Numbered from the stretch's first letter, positions 1 to 9,007 are shown. The stretch is DNA of 37,522 bases from Gammaproteobacteria bacterium (GCA_019911805.1 JAIOJV010000036.1:1-37522), one strand, 5' to 3'. Notes: generated from the letters alone by a model not told the origin. A program made the numbers and translations.

Positions 1-751
1 GGAACAGGATGTTCGCGTTGCTGCCCTCCGGCACGGTGACGCTGCCGCGGAAAGACGGATTGCTCACCGGCAACCAGGAGTCGCGCGGGACCTGCGAGGC
101 GGGGATGTCGCGGGTCTCGACCGTGATCCGGCCGGTGAGCTCCTTGAGTTTGAGCGGCAGGTTGCCGTCGACCAGCCCCCCGACACAGATGATGACAATG
201 GCCGCATGGGTCAGCAGATAGCCCAGGCGGTTGCTCGCGCCGCGCATCGCGGCGATGACGGTGTGGTCGCCGTGCTCCTTGCGGCGCAGTTTGTAGCCAT
301 TGGCACGCAGCCCCGTCGTGACCCGGCGCTCCACCTCGGCGGCCGGCAGCGCCAGCTGCCATTCATGGTTGGCGTGCATGGCGCGCAGCGATACCTCGCG
401 CGCATTCAGCCGGTAGTTGCGCATGTCGCGCAGCATCTGCGGCGCGTTACGGTAGATGCAGACGCTGGTGGACACCACCAGGAAGGCCAGGATGACCAGA
501 AACCAGCTGGCGCTGTAGACGTCGTACAACCCCAGGTCCTGGAAGGCCTCGAACCAGAACGGGCCGAACTTCACGATGTAGTTCTGGTAGGGCTCGTTCT
601 GCTGGAGCACCGTGCCGATGACAGAGGCGATCGCCACCGCCACCAGCAAGGTGATCGCAAGATTCATGGAGCCGAGGAATTCCAGCAGGATGGTGCCCAC
701 GGACGGGCGACGGCTGGTACTCGGGGTGGGGCTTTGGCTGGGAGTGGACAC
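1..751 (-). CDS. resB: ResB-like cytochrome c biogenesis protein (partial, C-terminus outside window)
   Basis: Inner-membrane protein of the System II (ResB/ResC, Ccs) haem delivery machinery that attaches haem to exported apocytochromes c. The minus-strand translation starts VSTPSQSPTPSTSRR, then shows a first membrane helix (about nt 610-690) with the family phrase LLEFLGSMNLAITLLVAVA. A second helix follows around nt 485-545 (WFLVILAFLVVSTSVCIYR) and a third near nt 180-235. I chose the GTG at 751 because GAGGT lies 7 nt upstream; an internal ATG at 667 would remove the start of the first helix. The gene follows cytochrome c4 on the same strand, a likely client, and a terminator at 847-869 separates them. 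The C-terminal part lies beyond base 1. The family call is by recognition of the N-terminal segment. Confidence 0.85.
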   Translation of the reverse strand, partial: MSTPSQSPTPSTSRRPSVGTILLEFLGSMNLAITLLVAVAIASVIGTVLQQNEPYQNYIVKFGPFWFEAFQDLGLYDVYSASWFLVILAFLVVSTSVCIYRNAPQMLRDMRNYRLNAREVSLRAMHANHEWQLALPAAEVERRVTTGLRANGYKLRRKEHGDHTVIAAMRGASNRLGYLLTHAAIVIICVGGLVDGNLPLKLKELTGRITVETRDIPASQVPRDSWLPVSNPSFRGSVTVPEGSNANILF

Positions 752-846
752 GCGCACTACCTCGACGGGGGTCGGCGGCCATTGTACACCCACCGCTGCG
801 GTGACTCGCCCCTCCAAGTGCTATGGAAACAAACAGAAACAACCAT

Positions 847-869
847 AAGGGTGGCCTGTGGCCACCCTT
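847..869 (-). terminator. Rho-independent terminator of cytochrome c4
   Basis: A perfect 10-bp stem (847-856 with 860-869, AAGGGTGGCC/GGCCACCCTT) closes a 3-nt loop. On the minus strand it is followed by a T-rich stretch (ATGGTTGTTTCTGTTTG). It lies 30 bp past the cytochrome c4 stop. Confidence 0.8.
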
Positions 870-898
870 CGTGTTGACGGGTCACGGCCCGGTCTGGA

Positions 899-1513
899 TC
901 AGCGCAGACCCTGAATGTAGGAGGCGACCGCGCCCATTTCCTGGTCGGTCATGCGCGCGGCGATGTTCTGCATCATCTTGCCGGCGTCGTTGGTACGCTC
1001 ACCGGCGCGGAAGGCCTGCAGCTGCAACACGGTGTAGGCGGCATGCTGGCCCTGCAGGCTCGGGAAATTCGCCTGCGGATTGCCGGCACCGTTGGGACCG
1101 TGACAGGCCATGCAGGCCGCGACGCCGGTGGTGGCATTGCCGCCGCGATAGAGCTTCTCGCCGGCAGCGACCAGTTCCGGATCGGCCTTGCCGCCGGCCA
1201 GGGTCTGACTGCTGTAATAGGCGGCGATGTCGGCCATATCTTCCTCGGACAGGCCGGCGGCCATCGGTGACATCAGCGGATTGCTGCGCTCACCGCCCTT
1301 GAACGCCTGGAGCTGCTTGACGAGGTATTTGGCGTGCTGGCCGGCGAGCGAGGGCCACTCGGGATTGGGGCTGTTGCCGTCGGCACCGTGACAAGCGATG
1401 CATGCAGCCGCCTTGGCCTTGCCGGCGGTGGCATCGGCGGCCTGCGCCGCCGGGGCCGAGACCAGGGCCACGGAAAGGGAGAGAGTCGCTGCGAAAACGA
1501 ACCGGTTGTTCAT
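899..1513 (-). CDS. cc4: Dihaem cytochrome c4
   Basis: Periplasmic dihaem cytochrome c that passes electrons from the bc1 complex to terminal oxidases. The 204-residue product has a Sec signal peptide (MNNRFVFAATLSLSVALVSA, cleavage near AQA-AD). It then has two homologous class I domains with haem motifs CIACH and CMACH, each followed by the SLAGQHA / SLQGQHA phrase typical of c4. Met residues for axial ligation are present (NPLMSPMA; AGKMMQNIA). Length fits the family. The ATG at 1513 has AGGAG 11 nt upstream; an in-frame upstream extension lacks a signal peptide and is rejected. Haem attachment would depend on the neighbouring ResB system. It is transcribed divergently from engB. Confidence 0.95.
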   Translation of the reverse strand: MNNRFVFAATLSLSVALVSAPAAQAADATAGKAKAAACIACHGADGNSPNPEWPSLAGQHAKYLVKQLQAFKGGERSNPLMSPMAAGLSEEDMADIAAYYSSQTLAGGKADPELVAAGEKLYRGGNATTGVAACMACHGPNGAGNPQANFPSLQGQHAAYTVLQLQAFRAGERTNDAGKMMQNIAARMTDQEMGAVASYIQGLR

Positions 1514-1602
1514 GGTGAAACCAACTCCTGTAGCCTCGAGGCGATGCGGAAAGAGGGCGCTGGGCGCGGCCGGCCGGGCAGTCCCGACCCAGAGAGCCGC
1601 CA

Positions 1603-1632
1603 TTTATACCAGTGACCCCCCCGCCGATTCAA
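1603..1632 (-). promoter_or_regulatory. Sigma70 promoter of cytochrome c4
   Basis: On the minus strand TTGAAT (1632-1627) and TATAAA (1608-1603) are separated by 18 nt, about 90 nt before the cytochrome c4 start codon. Both hexamers are close to consensus. Confidence 0.6.
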
Positions 1633-1687
1633 GCGCGAAGCGATCGGCGCATGACAAGTACGGGGCGAGCGGCCACAATGCGCAGCC

Positions 1688-2293
1688 ATGAAAAACCCCT
1701 TCACCGCCGCCGAATTCCTCACCAGCGCCGCCCGCCTCAGCCAGGCGCCGGCCGACACGGGCCGCGAGGCCGCCTTCGCCGGGCGCTCCAATGCCGGCAA
1801 GTCCAGCGCCCTGAATGCCATCGTCGGTCACAAGGGCCTGGCGCGCACCAGTAAGACGCCTGGCCGCACCCAACTCATCAATTTCTTTCCGGTTACCGAT
1901 GACGCACGCCTGGTCGACCTGCCGGGGTACGGCTATGCGAAGGTGCCGCCGGAGGTGAAGGCACAGTGGGAACGGCACCTCACTGCCTATCTGCAGCAGC
2001 GCGAATCCCTGGTCGGCCTGATCCTGCTCATGGACATCCGCCACCCGTTGACCGACTTCGACCGGCAGATGCTCGCCTGGTGCCGCGACGCCGTGCTGGA
2101 GGTGCACGTGCTGCTCACCAAGGCCGACAAGCTCAAGCGCGGTGCCGCACAAAACACCTTATTGAAGGTACGCCGTGAACTCACCGGCCTGTACCCGCAG
2201 GCCAGTGTGCAGCTGTTCTCCGCTGTCGACGGTACCGGCCTCGACGCCGCCCGCGCCCTGCTCGCGACCTGGCTCGAACTGGGGCCATCCTGA
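1688..2293 (+). CDS. engB: Ribosome biogenesis GTP-binding protein EngB (YihA/YsxC)
   Basis: Essential TRAFAC-class GTPase needed for late assembly of the large ribosomal subunit. The 201-residue product has all G motifs: G1 GRSNAGKSS at 32-40, the conserved switch I phrase TPGRTQ at 57-62, G3 DLPGYGYA at 77-84, G4 TKAD at 144-147, and a G5-like SA near 180. There is no second GTPase domain, which separates it from EngA and Era. Length is normal. The ATG at 1688 is the natural family start ([17 protein letters not shown]). It is convergent with the polA-side small RNA, and the engB-polA neighbourhood is the one that carries Spot 42 in enterics and ErsA in Pseudomonas. Confidence 0.95.
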   Translation: MKNPFTAAEFLTSAARLSQAPADTGREAAFAGRSNAGKSSALNAIVGHKGLARTSKTPGRTQLINFFPVTDDARLVDLPGYGYAKVPPEVKAQWERHLTAYLQQRESLVGLILLMDIRHPLTDFDRQMLAWCRDAVLEVHVLLTKADKLKRGAAQNTLLKVRRELTGLYPQASVQLFSAVDGTGLDAARALLATWLELGPS

Positions 2294-2330
2294 TGAAACC
2301 TTGAAGGTCGCGAGCGCCCGGACGACAGGC

Positions 2331-2460
2331 AAAAAGAAACCCCGGTATTCAAGGGGGGGAGTACCGGGGTCAACACCACCCGGCTTGGGGATACCGGGCT
2401 GGGGGGGTGATCCCGCACTAAGGGAGGAAGAGCGGGATCGAGAAACGTATTTTGTCTGAA
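2331..2460 (-). ncRNA. Spot 42/ErsA-type small regulatory RNA between engB and polA
   Basis: The engB-polA gap holds no gene but has three hairpins in a row on the minus strand. Hairpin 1 is GATCCCGC (2439-2432) with GCGGGATC (2416-2409), and its pyrimidine-rich loop contains TCTTCCTCCCTT, complementary to a Shine-Dalgarno sequence. Hairpin 2 is CCCGG (2398-2394) with CCGGG (2383-2379). Hairpin 3 is ACCCCGGTA (2370-2362) with TACCGGGGT (2347-2339), followed at once by TTCTTTTTG, a classic intrinsic terminator. Synteny matches spf (Spot 42) in Enterobacteria and ErsA in Pseudomonas, and an RNA of about 130 nt would match ErsA in size. The 5' end near 2460 is an estimate; I could not fix the promoter. 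Confidence 0.75.
2339..2370 (-). terminator. Intrinsic terminator of the small RNA
   Basis: A perfect 9-bp GC-rich stem (2370-2362 with 2347-2339) has a 14-nt loop, and on the minus strand the next bases are TTCTTTTTG. Without the T-tract on the other strand, the signal is directional. Confidence 0.8.
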
Positions 2461-2660
2461 ATCTGTCGGTCACCTCGCACGCTGGCTGACTCCACCTTCC
2501 AATACCTGCCTTCAGTCTAGACCATGCCATCGGGCTATGAGTTCCGGCCCCGCGACAAACGATTCCACCATTCGGAAAACCACCGTTAACACAGAGCGTC
2601 GATACATTGGCGCCATCGCTGCCGCCCATCCAACCGCCGTTTCGCACTTACCCAACCTTA

Positions 2661-5393
2661 TCAATGCGCCTCATCCCAGTTGGCGCCGATACCCACATCG
2701 ACCTCCAGCGGCACGAGAAGTTCCGCGGCCCCGCGCATGCGGCGCAGGACCCCGGACCGGAGCCGGTCCACGTCCGCCTCGGCCACCTCGAATACCAGTT
2801 CGTCGTGTACCTGCATGATCATGCGCGCCTGTACGTCACCCTCGCCCAGCCAGCGGTCCACATCGATCATGGCGCGCTTGATGATGTCCGCCGCCGTGCC
2901 CTGCATGGGTGCATTGATGGCGGTGCGCTCGGCGGCATTGCGGCGCTGCAGGTTGCGGACATTGATCTCCGGCAGATACAGGCGTCGACCGAATACGGTT
3001 TCGACATAGCCCCGGTCGTGCGCCTGCGCACGGGTCGCATCCATATAAGCCTTCACACCGGGATAGCGCGCGAAGTAACGGTCCACGTACTCCTGCGCGG
3101 CACCGCGGTCGAGACCGAGTTGCTTCGCCAGGCCGAAGGCCGACATGCCGTAGATCAGGCCGAAATTGATGGCCTTGGCGGAACGGCGCTGCTCCGCCGT
3201 GACCTGCTCGCGCACCACGCCGAAGACCTCGGCCGCGGTGGCACGATGGATGTCCTCGCCATCGGCGAAGGCCTGCAGCAGGCCCGCGTCCTGCGACAGG
3301 TGGGCCATGATGCGCAGCTCGATCTGAGAATAGTCGGCGGCGACGATCCGCTGCCCCGGCGGCGCGATGAAGGCCTGACGGATGCGGCGGCCCGCCTCGG
3401 TGCGCACCGGGATGTTCTGCAGGTTCGGATCGGTGGACGACAGGCGGCCGGTGGCGGCCACCGCCTGCTGATAGGAGGTATGCACGCGGCCGGTGCGCGC
3501 GTCGACCTGCTCGGGCAGGCGGTCGGTGTAGGTCGATTTCAGTTTCGACAGGGCGCGGTGTTCGAGGATCAGCTTCGGCAACGGATAGTCCAGCGCCAGC
3601 TCCGCCAGCACGCTCTCCGCCGTCGACGGCGCACCCTTGGGCGTCTTGGCGAGTACCGGCAGGCCCTGTTGGTCGTAGAGGATCTCCTGAATCTGCTTGG
3701 GTGAGGCGAGATTGAACGGCTGGCCCGCGACCCGCTGCGCCTCGGCCTCGGTCTCCCGCAGCTGCTCGGCGAGCTCGCGACTCTGGCGGGCCAGCATGGC
3801 GGTGTCGACCAGCACACCGGCACGCTCCATACGCGACAGCACCGGCACCAACGGCAGGTCGATCTCGCGGAATACCCGCGCCAGGGCCGGTTCCTGTTCC
3901 AGCCGTGGCCACAGCGCCCGGTGCAGGCGCAGGGTGATATCGGCATCCTCCGCCGCATAGGGCGCCGCCGTCTCGATGGGCACCTGATCGAAACGCAGTT
4001 GCTTCGCGCCCTTGCCGGCCACCTCGGCGTAGGTGATGGTCTTGTGGTCGAGGTATTTCAGCGCCAGTGAATCCATATCGTGGCGGGTGGCGATGCTGTC
4101 GAGGACGTAGGATTCCAGCATGGTGTCGAAGGCGATACCGGCGAGATCGATGTCGTGGTTGGCCAGTACGCTCATGTCATATTTGAGGTTCTGGCCGACC
4201 TTGCGGTGCGCGTCACTCGCCAGCAGGGGCCGGAGCCTTTCCAGCACCGCCTTGCGATCGAGCTGCGCGGGCGCACCGACGTAGGCGTGCGCCAGCGGCA
4301 CATAGGCGGCCACCCCGGGCTCGACGGCGAAGGACACGCCGACGATCTGTGCCTGCATGTAATCGAGGCTGGTGGTCTCGGTGTCGAAGGCGAACAGTTC
4401 GGCGCTGCGTAACTGCTCCAGCCAGCGATCCAGCGCCGCCTCGGTCAGCACGGTCTCGTACTCGGCTGCGGGTGCCGCCGGACGCGCGGCGGACGCGGCC
4501 GGCGCCGGATCGCCGGAGTCGTCGAGCTGCCGCAGCCAGGCATTGAACTCCAGTTGCTCGAGCAGCTGGTGCAGCCGCTCGCGGTCGGGGGTGCGCATCT
4601 GCAGATCGTCGATGCCCTGGTCGAGCTCGACATCGCAGCGGATGGTGGCGAGTTCGCGCGACAGCTGCAGCTGATCGAGGTGCTGGCGCAGACTCTCTCC
4701 GACCTTGCCGCCGATCTCATCGGCCCGGGCGATGATGGCGTCCAGGCTGCCGTATTCGGCCAGCCACTTGGCGGCGGTCTTGGGACCGACCCTGGGCACA
4801 CCGGGGATGTTGTCGCTGCTGTCGCCGACCAGTGCCAGGTAATCGATCATGCGCTCCGGCGGCACACCGAACTTGTCGATCACACCCTGGATATCGAGGG
4901 CACTGCCGGTCATGGTGTTGATGAGGGTGACGCGCGCGTCGACCAGCTGGGCGATGTCCTTGTCGCTGGTGGAGATCACCACCGGCAGGCCGGACGCCGA
5001 CGCCTGCCGCGCCAGTGTACCGATGACATCGTCCGCCTCGACGCCGGACACCTGCAGGATGGGAAAACCCATGGCCGCGACCAGGGCATGCAGCGGCTCG
5101 ATCTGCACGGCGAGATCGTCCGGCATGGGTGGGCGGTTGGCCTTGTAATGCTCGAACAGGTCGTCGCGGAAGGTCCGGCCCTTGGCATCGAAGACCACCG
5201 CGATGTGCGCGGGTGCATAGTCGGCCAGCAGCTTGCGCAGCATATTGGCCACACCGTAGACGGCACCGGTAGGCTCGTTGCGCGAGTTGGTCAGCGGCGG
5301 CAGGGCGTGGAAGGCGCGATAGAGATACGAGGAGCCATCCACCAGTACCAGGGGGGTCGAAGTCGGTGTCTCCATGCCGGTCGTGCCGTCCAT
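2661..5393 (-). CDS. polA: DNA polymerase I
   Basis: Repair and Okazaki-fragment-processing polymerase, with all three activities apparently intact. The 5'-3' exonuclease occupies about residues 13-300 (VDGSSYLYRAFHAL, EADDVIGTLA, SDKDIAQL, GDSSDNIPGVPRVGPKTA). The 3'-5' proofreading domain begins near 325 with its DxE pair at D337/E339 (FDTETTSL). Polymerase motif A DYSQIE starts near 687, the O-helix RRSAKAINFGLIYG lies near 736-749, and motif C VHDE lies near 862-865. The 910-residue length is normal. Start is uncertain: ATG 5393 or the internal ATG at 5375, which gives the more usual N-terminus (METPTSTPLVLVDG). Neither has a strong ribosome site. It is transcribed divergently from the LOG-family gene. 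Confidence 0.97.
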   Translation of the reverse strand: MDGTTGMETPTSTPLVLVDGSSYLYRAFHALPPLTNSRNEPTGAVYGVANMLRKLLADYAPAHIAVVFDAKGRTFRDDLFEHYKANRPPMPDDLAVQIEPLHALVAAMGFPILQVSGVEADDVIGTLARQASASGLPVVISTSDKDIAQLVDARVTLINTMTGSALDIQGVIDKFGVPPERMIDYLALVGDSSDNIPGVPRVGPKTAAKWLAEYGSLDAIIARADEIGGKVGESLRQHLDQLQLSRELATIRCDVELDQGIDDLQMRTPDRERLHQLLEQLEFNAWLRQLDDSGDPAPAASAARPAAPAAEYETVLTEAALDRWLEQLRSAELFAFDTETTSLDYMQAQIVGVSFAVEPGVAAYVPLAHAYVGAPAQLDRKAVLERLRPLLASDAHRKVGQNLKYDMSVLANHDIDLAGIAFDTMLESYVLDSIATRHDMDSLALKYLDHKTITYAEVAGKGAKQLRFDQVPIETAAPYAAEDADITLRLHRALWPRLEQEPALARVFREIDLPLVPVLSRMERAGVLVDTAMLARQSRELAEQLRETEAEAQRVAGQPFNLASPKQIQEILYDQQGLPVLAKTPKGAPSTAESVLAELALDYPLPKLILEHRALSKLKSTYTDRLPEQVDARTGRVHTSYQQAVAATGRLSSTDPNLQNIPVRTEAGRRIRQAFIAPPGQRIVAADYSQIELRIMAHLSQDAGLLQAFADGEDIHRATAAEVFGVVREQVTAEQRRSAKAINFGLIYGMSAFGLAKQLGLDRGAAQEYVDRYFARYPGVKAYMDATRAQAHDRGYVETVFGRRLYLPEINVRNLQRRNAAERTAINAPMQGTAADIIKRAMIDVDRWLGEGDVQARMIMQVHDELVFEVAEADVDRLRSGVLRRMRGAAELLVPLEVDVGIGANWDEAH

Positions 5394-5419
5394 CGCGTAT
5401 CTGCCGCACCAGGCTTACA

Positions 5420-5428
5420 TGCTATCAT
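5420..5428 (+). promoter_or_regulatory. Extended -10 promoter element of the LOG-family gene
   Basis: TGCTATCAT is an extended -10 element about 34 nt upstream of the start codon at 5462. No good -35 hexamer is visible, as is common for extended -10 promoters. Confidence 0.4.
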
Positions 5429-5461
5429 GCGCCACCACCCGGCTTCACCGCGGCCCAGCCG

Positions 5462-6196
5462 ATGAACCCAATGGATCACAAGACCCGCAGCCAACACCCC
5501 GGCATGAAACCGGCCAAAGGCGCCGAGCTCACCCGCGAATCCTGGAAGATCTTCCAGATCATGGCGGAATTCGTCGAGGGCTTCGAGCGGCTGTCCAGCA
5601 TCATGCCCTCGGTGAGCATCTTCGGTTCGGCGCGCACGCCGCGGGATGCCCCCGAGTATCGCCTCTGCGAGGACATCGCGCGGGCGCTGTCCGATGCCGG
5701 TTTCTCGGTGATCAGCGGCGGTGGCGGCGGCCTCATGGAGGCGGCTAACAAAGGTGCTCAGGCCGGCAAGTCGCCCAGTGTCGGCCTGAACATCCAGCTG
5801 CCGCACGAACAGGTCGGGAACCCCTATCAGGACATCGCGCTGGACTTCCGGCACTTCTTCTCGCGCAAGGTGATGTTCGTGAAGTACGCCTCGGCCTATG
5901 TGATGCTGCCGGGCGGCTTCGGGACGCTGGACGAGCTGGTGGAGATCCTCACCCTGGTGCAGACCGGCAAGGCACCGCGCATCCCCATCATCCTGGTGGG
6001 CCGCACCTTCTGGAGTGGGTTGATCGACTGGTTCGCCGACACGCTGGTGAAGGCCGAGACCATCTCACCGCAGGATCTCGATCTGTTCGAGATCCTGGAC
6101 AGGCCCGAAGAAGTCGTCGATGCTATCTTCAAATTCTACGAGACCCGGGGCTTCGAGCCATCGCCCCAGGAACAGGAAATTCTACTGCAGCTCTGA
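5462..6196 (+). CDS. LOG-family protein (TIGR00730; cytokinin/nucleotide 5'-monophosphate phosphoribohydrolase type)
   Basis: Rossmann-fold protein of the LOG/YgdH group, whose members cleave nucleoside monophosphates to base plus ribose 5-phosphate. The signature PGGFGTLDE is present, with the upstream nucleotide-binding segment VISGGGGGLMEAANKGA and the substrate arginine context SRKVMFVKYA. The roughly 240-residue length, longer than plant LOG, fits the bacterial subgroup with a helical N-terminal extension (ELTRESWKIFQIMAEFVEGF). I took the ATG at 5462 (MNPMDHKTRS); an ATG at 5471 is also possible, and the frame upstream reads through the promoter. The next gene starts 7 nt after the stop, so the two probably share a transcript. 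The physiological substrate is unknown. Confidence 0.88.
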   Translation: MNPMDHKTRSQHPGMKPAKGAELTRESWKIFQIMAEFVEGFERLSSIMPSVSIFGSARTPRDAPEYRLCEDIARALSDAGFSVISGGGGGLMEAANKGAQAGKSPSVGLNIQLPHEQVGNPYQDIALDFRHFFSRKVMFVKYASAYVMLPGGFGTLDELVEILTLVQTGKAPRIPIILVGRTFWSGLIDWFADTLVKAETISPQDLDLFEILDRPEEVVDAIFKFYETRGFEPSPQEQEILLQL

Positions 6197-6203
6197 TCAC
6201 GCC

Positions 6204-6551
6204 ATGACACGCCTACTGCTCACGACCGCCCTGCTGTGCCTGTTCTCCACCGGACTGATGGCGCAGGACCCACTCCCCCCACCGTCCCCGGACGCAGACG
6301 CGCTGCCGCCACCGCCCATGCCCGCCGACGAGCGCGAGGGTATCGAGCCCGAGGTGACCATCATCCGCAAGGCCGACCGTACGGTCGAGGAATACCGCAT
6401 CGGTGGCGAACTCTACATGATCAAGATCACACCCCGCCGCGGCGTCCCCTACTATCTCGTCGATACCGACGGCGACGGCAGCCTCGAGACCCGCCGCAAC
6501 GAACTCGACCCCAAGCTCCTGATACCGAGTTGGATCATCTTCCGCTGGTAG
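6204..6551 (+). CDS. DUF2782 periplasmic/envelope protein
   Basis: A 115-residue exported protein of unknown function. It has a signal peptide (MTRLLLTTALLCLFSTGLMAQ), a proline-rich linker (DPLPPPSPDADALPPPPMP), and the DUF2782 core (VTIIRKADRTVEEYRIGGELYMIKI ... YYLVDTDGDG ... PSWIIFRW, shown in pieces). The family is characteristically found beside polA in Gammaproteobacteria, which is the case here. The start at 6204 was chosen because it gives the signal peptide directly; it sits 7 nt past the previous stop. No catalytic residues are recognisable. Confidence 0.85.
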   Translation: MTRLLLTTALLCLFSTGLMAQDPLPPPSPDADALPPPPMPADEREGIEPEVTIIRKADRTVEEYRIGGELYMIKITPRRGVPYYLVDTDGDGSLETRRNELDPKLLIPSWIIFRW

Positions 6552-6579
6552 CACCCCGCAGGTGCATCTCTCCCGTGGT

Positions 6580-6594
6580 GGTGGATAATCCACC
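6580..6594 (+). promoter_or_regulatory. Possible cstA promoter with palindromic operator over the -10
   Basis: GGTGGATAATCCACC is a perfect 6-bp inverted repeat around TAA, and it contains the -10-like hexamer GATAAT. It lies about 65 nt upstream of the cstA start. The -35 is weak, so activation or repression at this palindrome is plausible but not shown. Confidence 0.35.
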
Positions 6595-6656
6595 GGCCGC
6601 GGCAGCGCCCAAGAATGCCGGACGCCACGCCCGCCCTGTGACGGAGGAATCGAGTC

Positions 6657-8756
6657 GTGCCCACCCCCGCTGACGCCACACCGCGCCCGCTGACCCCGCT
6701 CGGCATGCTGATCTGGTTCGTCGTCGCCATCACCGGTGCGTCTGCGGTCGGTGGCATCGCCCTGCACCGCGGCGAGAGCATCAACAGCCTGTGGTTCATC
6801 GTCGCGGCGGTGTGTGTGTTCGCCATCGGCTACCGCTTCTACAGCGCCTTCATCGCCGCCAAGGTCCTGGTCATCGACCCGACACGCGCGACGCCGGCCG
6901 AACGCTTCGATGACGGCCGCGACTTCGTGCCGACCAACAAGTGGATCGTCTTCGGCCATCACTTCGCCGCCATCGCCGGCCCCGGCCCGCTGATCGGTCC
7001 GACACTGGCCGCACAGTTCGGCTATCTGCCGGGCACGTTGTGGATCCTCATCGGCGCGGTGCTTGGCGGCTGTGTACAGGACTTCGTCATCCTGTTCCAC
7101 TCGACCCGCCGCAACGGCCGCTCACTCGGCCAGATGGCACGCGACGAGCTCGGCCCCATCGGCGGTATCGCCGCGATGCTCGGCGTGATGACCATCATGA
7201 TCATCCTCATCGCGGTGCTGGGCCTGGTGGTGGTCAACGCCATGAAGCACAGCCCCTGGGCGACCTCGACCGTCGCCGCGACCATCCCCATCGCCATCCT
7301 CATCGGGCTGTACATGCGCAACCTCCGGCCAGGGCGCGTGCTGGAGGCCTCGCTGCTGGGACTGGCGTTGCTGCTGTTCGCCGTATGGGGCGGCGGCTGG
7401 GTGAATGATCAGCCGGACCTGCGCGGCTGGTTCGACTACGCCGCGCCCGAGCTTGCCCTGATGGTGATCGCCTACGGCTTTGCCGCGGCGGTGCTGCCGG
7501 TGTGGCTGCTGCTGGCACCACGGGACTATCTCTCCACCTTCATGAAGCTCGGCACGATCATCGCGTTGGCCGTGGCCATCGTCATCCTGCGCCCCGACAT
7601 GAAGATGCCGGCGTTGACCCAGTTCATCGACGGCACCGGCCCGATCTTCGGCGGTACGCTGTTCCCCTTCGTGTTCATCACCATCGCCTGTGGCGCCATC
7701 TCCGGCTTCCATGCGCTGATCGCCTCCGGCACCACCCCCAAGCTGCTCAGCAACGAGCGCGACATGCGCATGATCGGTTACGGCGGCATGATGATGGAGG
7801 CCTTCGTCGCGATCATGGCCATGATCGCCGCCTGTGTGCTCGATCCCGGTGTGTTCTTCGCCATCAACAGCCCGGCCGGTATCGTCGGCACCGATCCCGC
7901 CACCGCGGTGGCGACCATCTCGAGCTGGGGCTTTCCCGTCACGGTCGAGCAGATGGAGGCGCTGGCACGCGAGATGGGGGAGGCGACGCTGTTCGCGCGC
8001 ACCGGCGGTGCGCCCTCGCTCGCCGTCGGCATGGCCAGCATCTTCGCGTCGGCGTTCGGGGCCGGCCTGCTGGCCATGTGGTACCACTTCGCCATCATGT
8101 TCGAGGCGCTGTTCATCCTCACCACCCTGGACGCCGGCACGCGCGTCGCACGCTTCATGCTGCAGGACATGCTCGGCAACCTGGTGCCGGCACTTGGCCG
8201 GACCTCCTGGTATCCGGGCGTGCTGCTCACCAGTGCGCTGGTGGTGCTGGCCTGGGGCTATTTCCTCTACATGGGTACGCTCGACCCACTCGGCGGCATC
8301 AACAGTCTGTGGCCGTTGTTCGGCATCTCCAATCAGATGCTCGCCGCCATCGCGCTGTGCGTGGCGACCACCATCCTGGTTAAATCCGGCAAGGTCCGCT
8401 ACGTGTGGGTCACCGCCATGCCGCTGACCTGGCTGGTGATCATCACCTCGACCGCCGCCTGGCAAAAGCTGTTCAGCCCGGAGCCGCGCATCGGCTTCAT
8501 TGCCCATGCCAACGAACTCGCCACCCGACTCGCCAGCGGTGCCATCCCGCCCGAGAAGATCACCCAGACCCAGCAGCTTATCTTCAACCACCGCCTCGAC
8601 GCCGTGCTCACCATGCTGTTCCTGCTGCTCACCTGGGTGCTGGTGCTCGACACCCTGCGCGTCTCCCGCCGCGCCCTCGGCGGCCACATCCACCCGCCGC
8701 TGTCCGAGACCCCGCACGAACCGACGCGGCTGGCCGAAGGCTGGGTGCGGGACTGA
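6657..8756 (+). CDS. cstA: Carbon starvation protein CstA, pyruvate/peptide transporter
   Basis: Large inner-membrane transporter of the CstA family, which imports pyruvate (and has been linked to peptides) when carbon is scarce. The 699-residue product has about 15-18 hydrophobic helices and the family phrases [36 protein letters not shown] (given in pieces), [15 protein letters not shown] and [14 protein letters not shown]. The start is GTG at 6657 with GGAGG about 10 nt upstream. The small YbdD-type partner follows 3 nt after the stop, the arrangement seen in E. coli (cstA-ybdD, btsT-yjiX). Length is typical and all regions are intact. Confidence 0.95.
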   Translation: MPTPADATPRPLTPLGMLIWFVVAITGASAVGGIALHRGESINSLWFIVAAVCVFAIGYRFYSAFIAAKVLVIDPTRATPAERFDDGRDFVPTNKWIVFGHHFAAIAGPGPLIGPTLAAQFGYLPGTLWILIGAVLGGCVQDFVILFHSTRRNGRSLGQMARDELGPIGGIAAMLGVMTIMIILIAVLGLVVVNAMKHSPWATSTVAATIPIAILIGLYMRNLRPGRVLEASLLGLALLLFAVWGGGWVNDQPDLRGWFDYAAPELALMVIAYGFAAAVLPVWLLLAPRDYLSTFMKLGTIIALAVAIVILRPDMKMPALTQFIDGTGPIFGGTLFPFVFITIACGAISGFHALIASGTTPKLLSNERDMRMIGYGGMMMEAFVAIMAMIAACVLDPGVFFAINSPAGIVGTDPATAVATISSWGFPVTVEQMEALAREMGEATLFARTGGAPSLAVGMASIFASAFGAGLLAMWYHFAIMFEALFILTTLDAGTRVARFMLQDMLGNLVPALGRTSWYPGVLLTSALVVLAWGYFLYMGTLDPLGGINSLWPLFGISNQMLAAIALCVATTILVKSGKVRYVWVTAMPLTWLVIITSTAAWQKLFSPEPRIGFIAHANELATRLASGAIPPEKITQTQQLIFNHRLDAVLTMLFLLLTWVLVLDTLRVSRRALGGHIHPPLSETPHEPTRLAEGWVRD

Positions 8757-8759
8757 GCC

Positions 8760-8942
8760 ATGCATACGCTGAAACGCATCTGGGCCTGCATACGCCAGCT
8801 GAGCGGCGATGACGCCTACGAGCGCTATCTCGCGCATTGGCACATACACCACGCGGCCGAAGGCGGTGAACCGCTGTCGCGACGGGCGTTCTTCAAGGCG
8901 GAACAGGAACGGAAGTGGAACGGGGTGCGGCGCTGCTGCTAA
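8760..8942 (+). CDS. YbdD/YjiX family protein (CstA partner)
   Basis: A 60-residue protein of the YbdD/YjiX family (DUF466): MHTLKRIWACIRQLSGDDAY, then YLAHWHIHH and the C-terminal F-x-KAEQERKWNGVRRCC. Family members are encoded with CstA-type pyruvate transporters and are needed for their activity. It begins 3 nt after the cstA stop, so the two are co-translated. Small and basic, it has no membrane helix of its own. Confidence 0.9.
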   Translation: MHTLKRIWACIRQLSGDDAYERYLAHWHIHHAAEGGEPLSRRAFFKAEQERKWNGVRRCC

Positions 8943-8976
8943 ACAATGCGGGCCCGGGGCGGCCGGATGTTTTGCT

Positions 8977-9007
8977 TGCAAACCCAGCCTGTTATGCCAT
9001 TATACTT
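8977..9007 (+). promoter_or_regulatory. Possible promoter for the large GGDEF/EAL gene
   Basis: TTGCAA (8977-8982) and TTATAC/TATACT (9001-9007) are about 18-19 nt apart in the 175-bp gap after the cstA operon. This would leave a leader of roughly 100 nt that includes the inverted pair CGAAAA/TTTTCG around 9064-9082. I see no c-di-GMP riboswitch consensus in that leader. Confidence 0.4.

Noticed and set aside
2339-2440. CsrB/RsmZ-like RNA on the plus strand, because the hairpin loops contain GGA
   Set aside because: The T-tract after the terminal stem and the polA/engB synteny both place the transcript on the minus strand, where the loops are C-rich.
7122-8981. Long open frame antisense to cstA (619 codons, minus strand)
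   Set aside because: The opposite strand encodes an unmistakable CstA with family motifs throughout; the antisense product is His/Gly/Asp/Gln-rich low-complexity, typical of a shadow frame in high-GC DNA.
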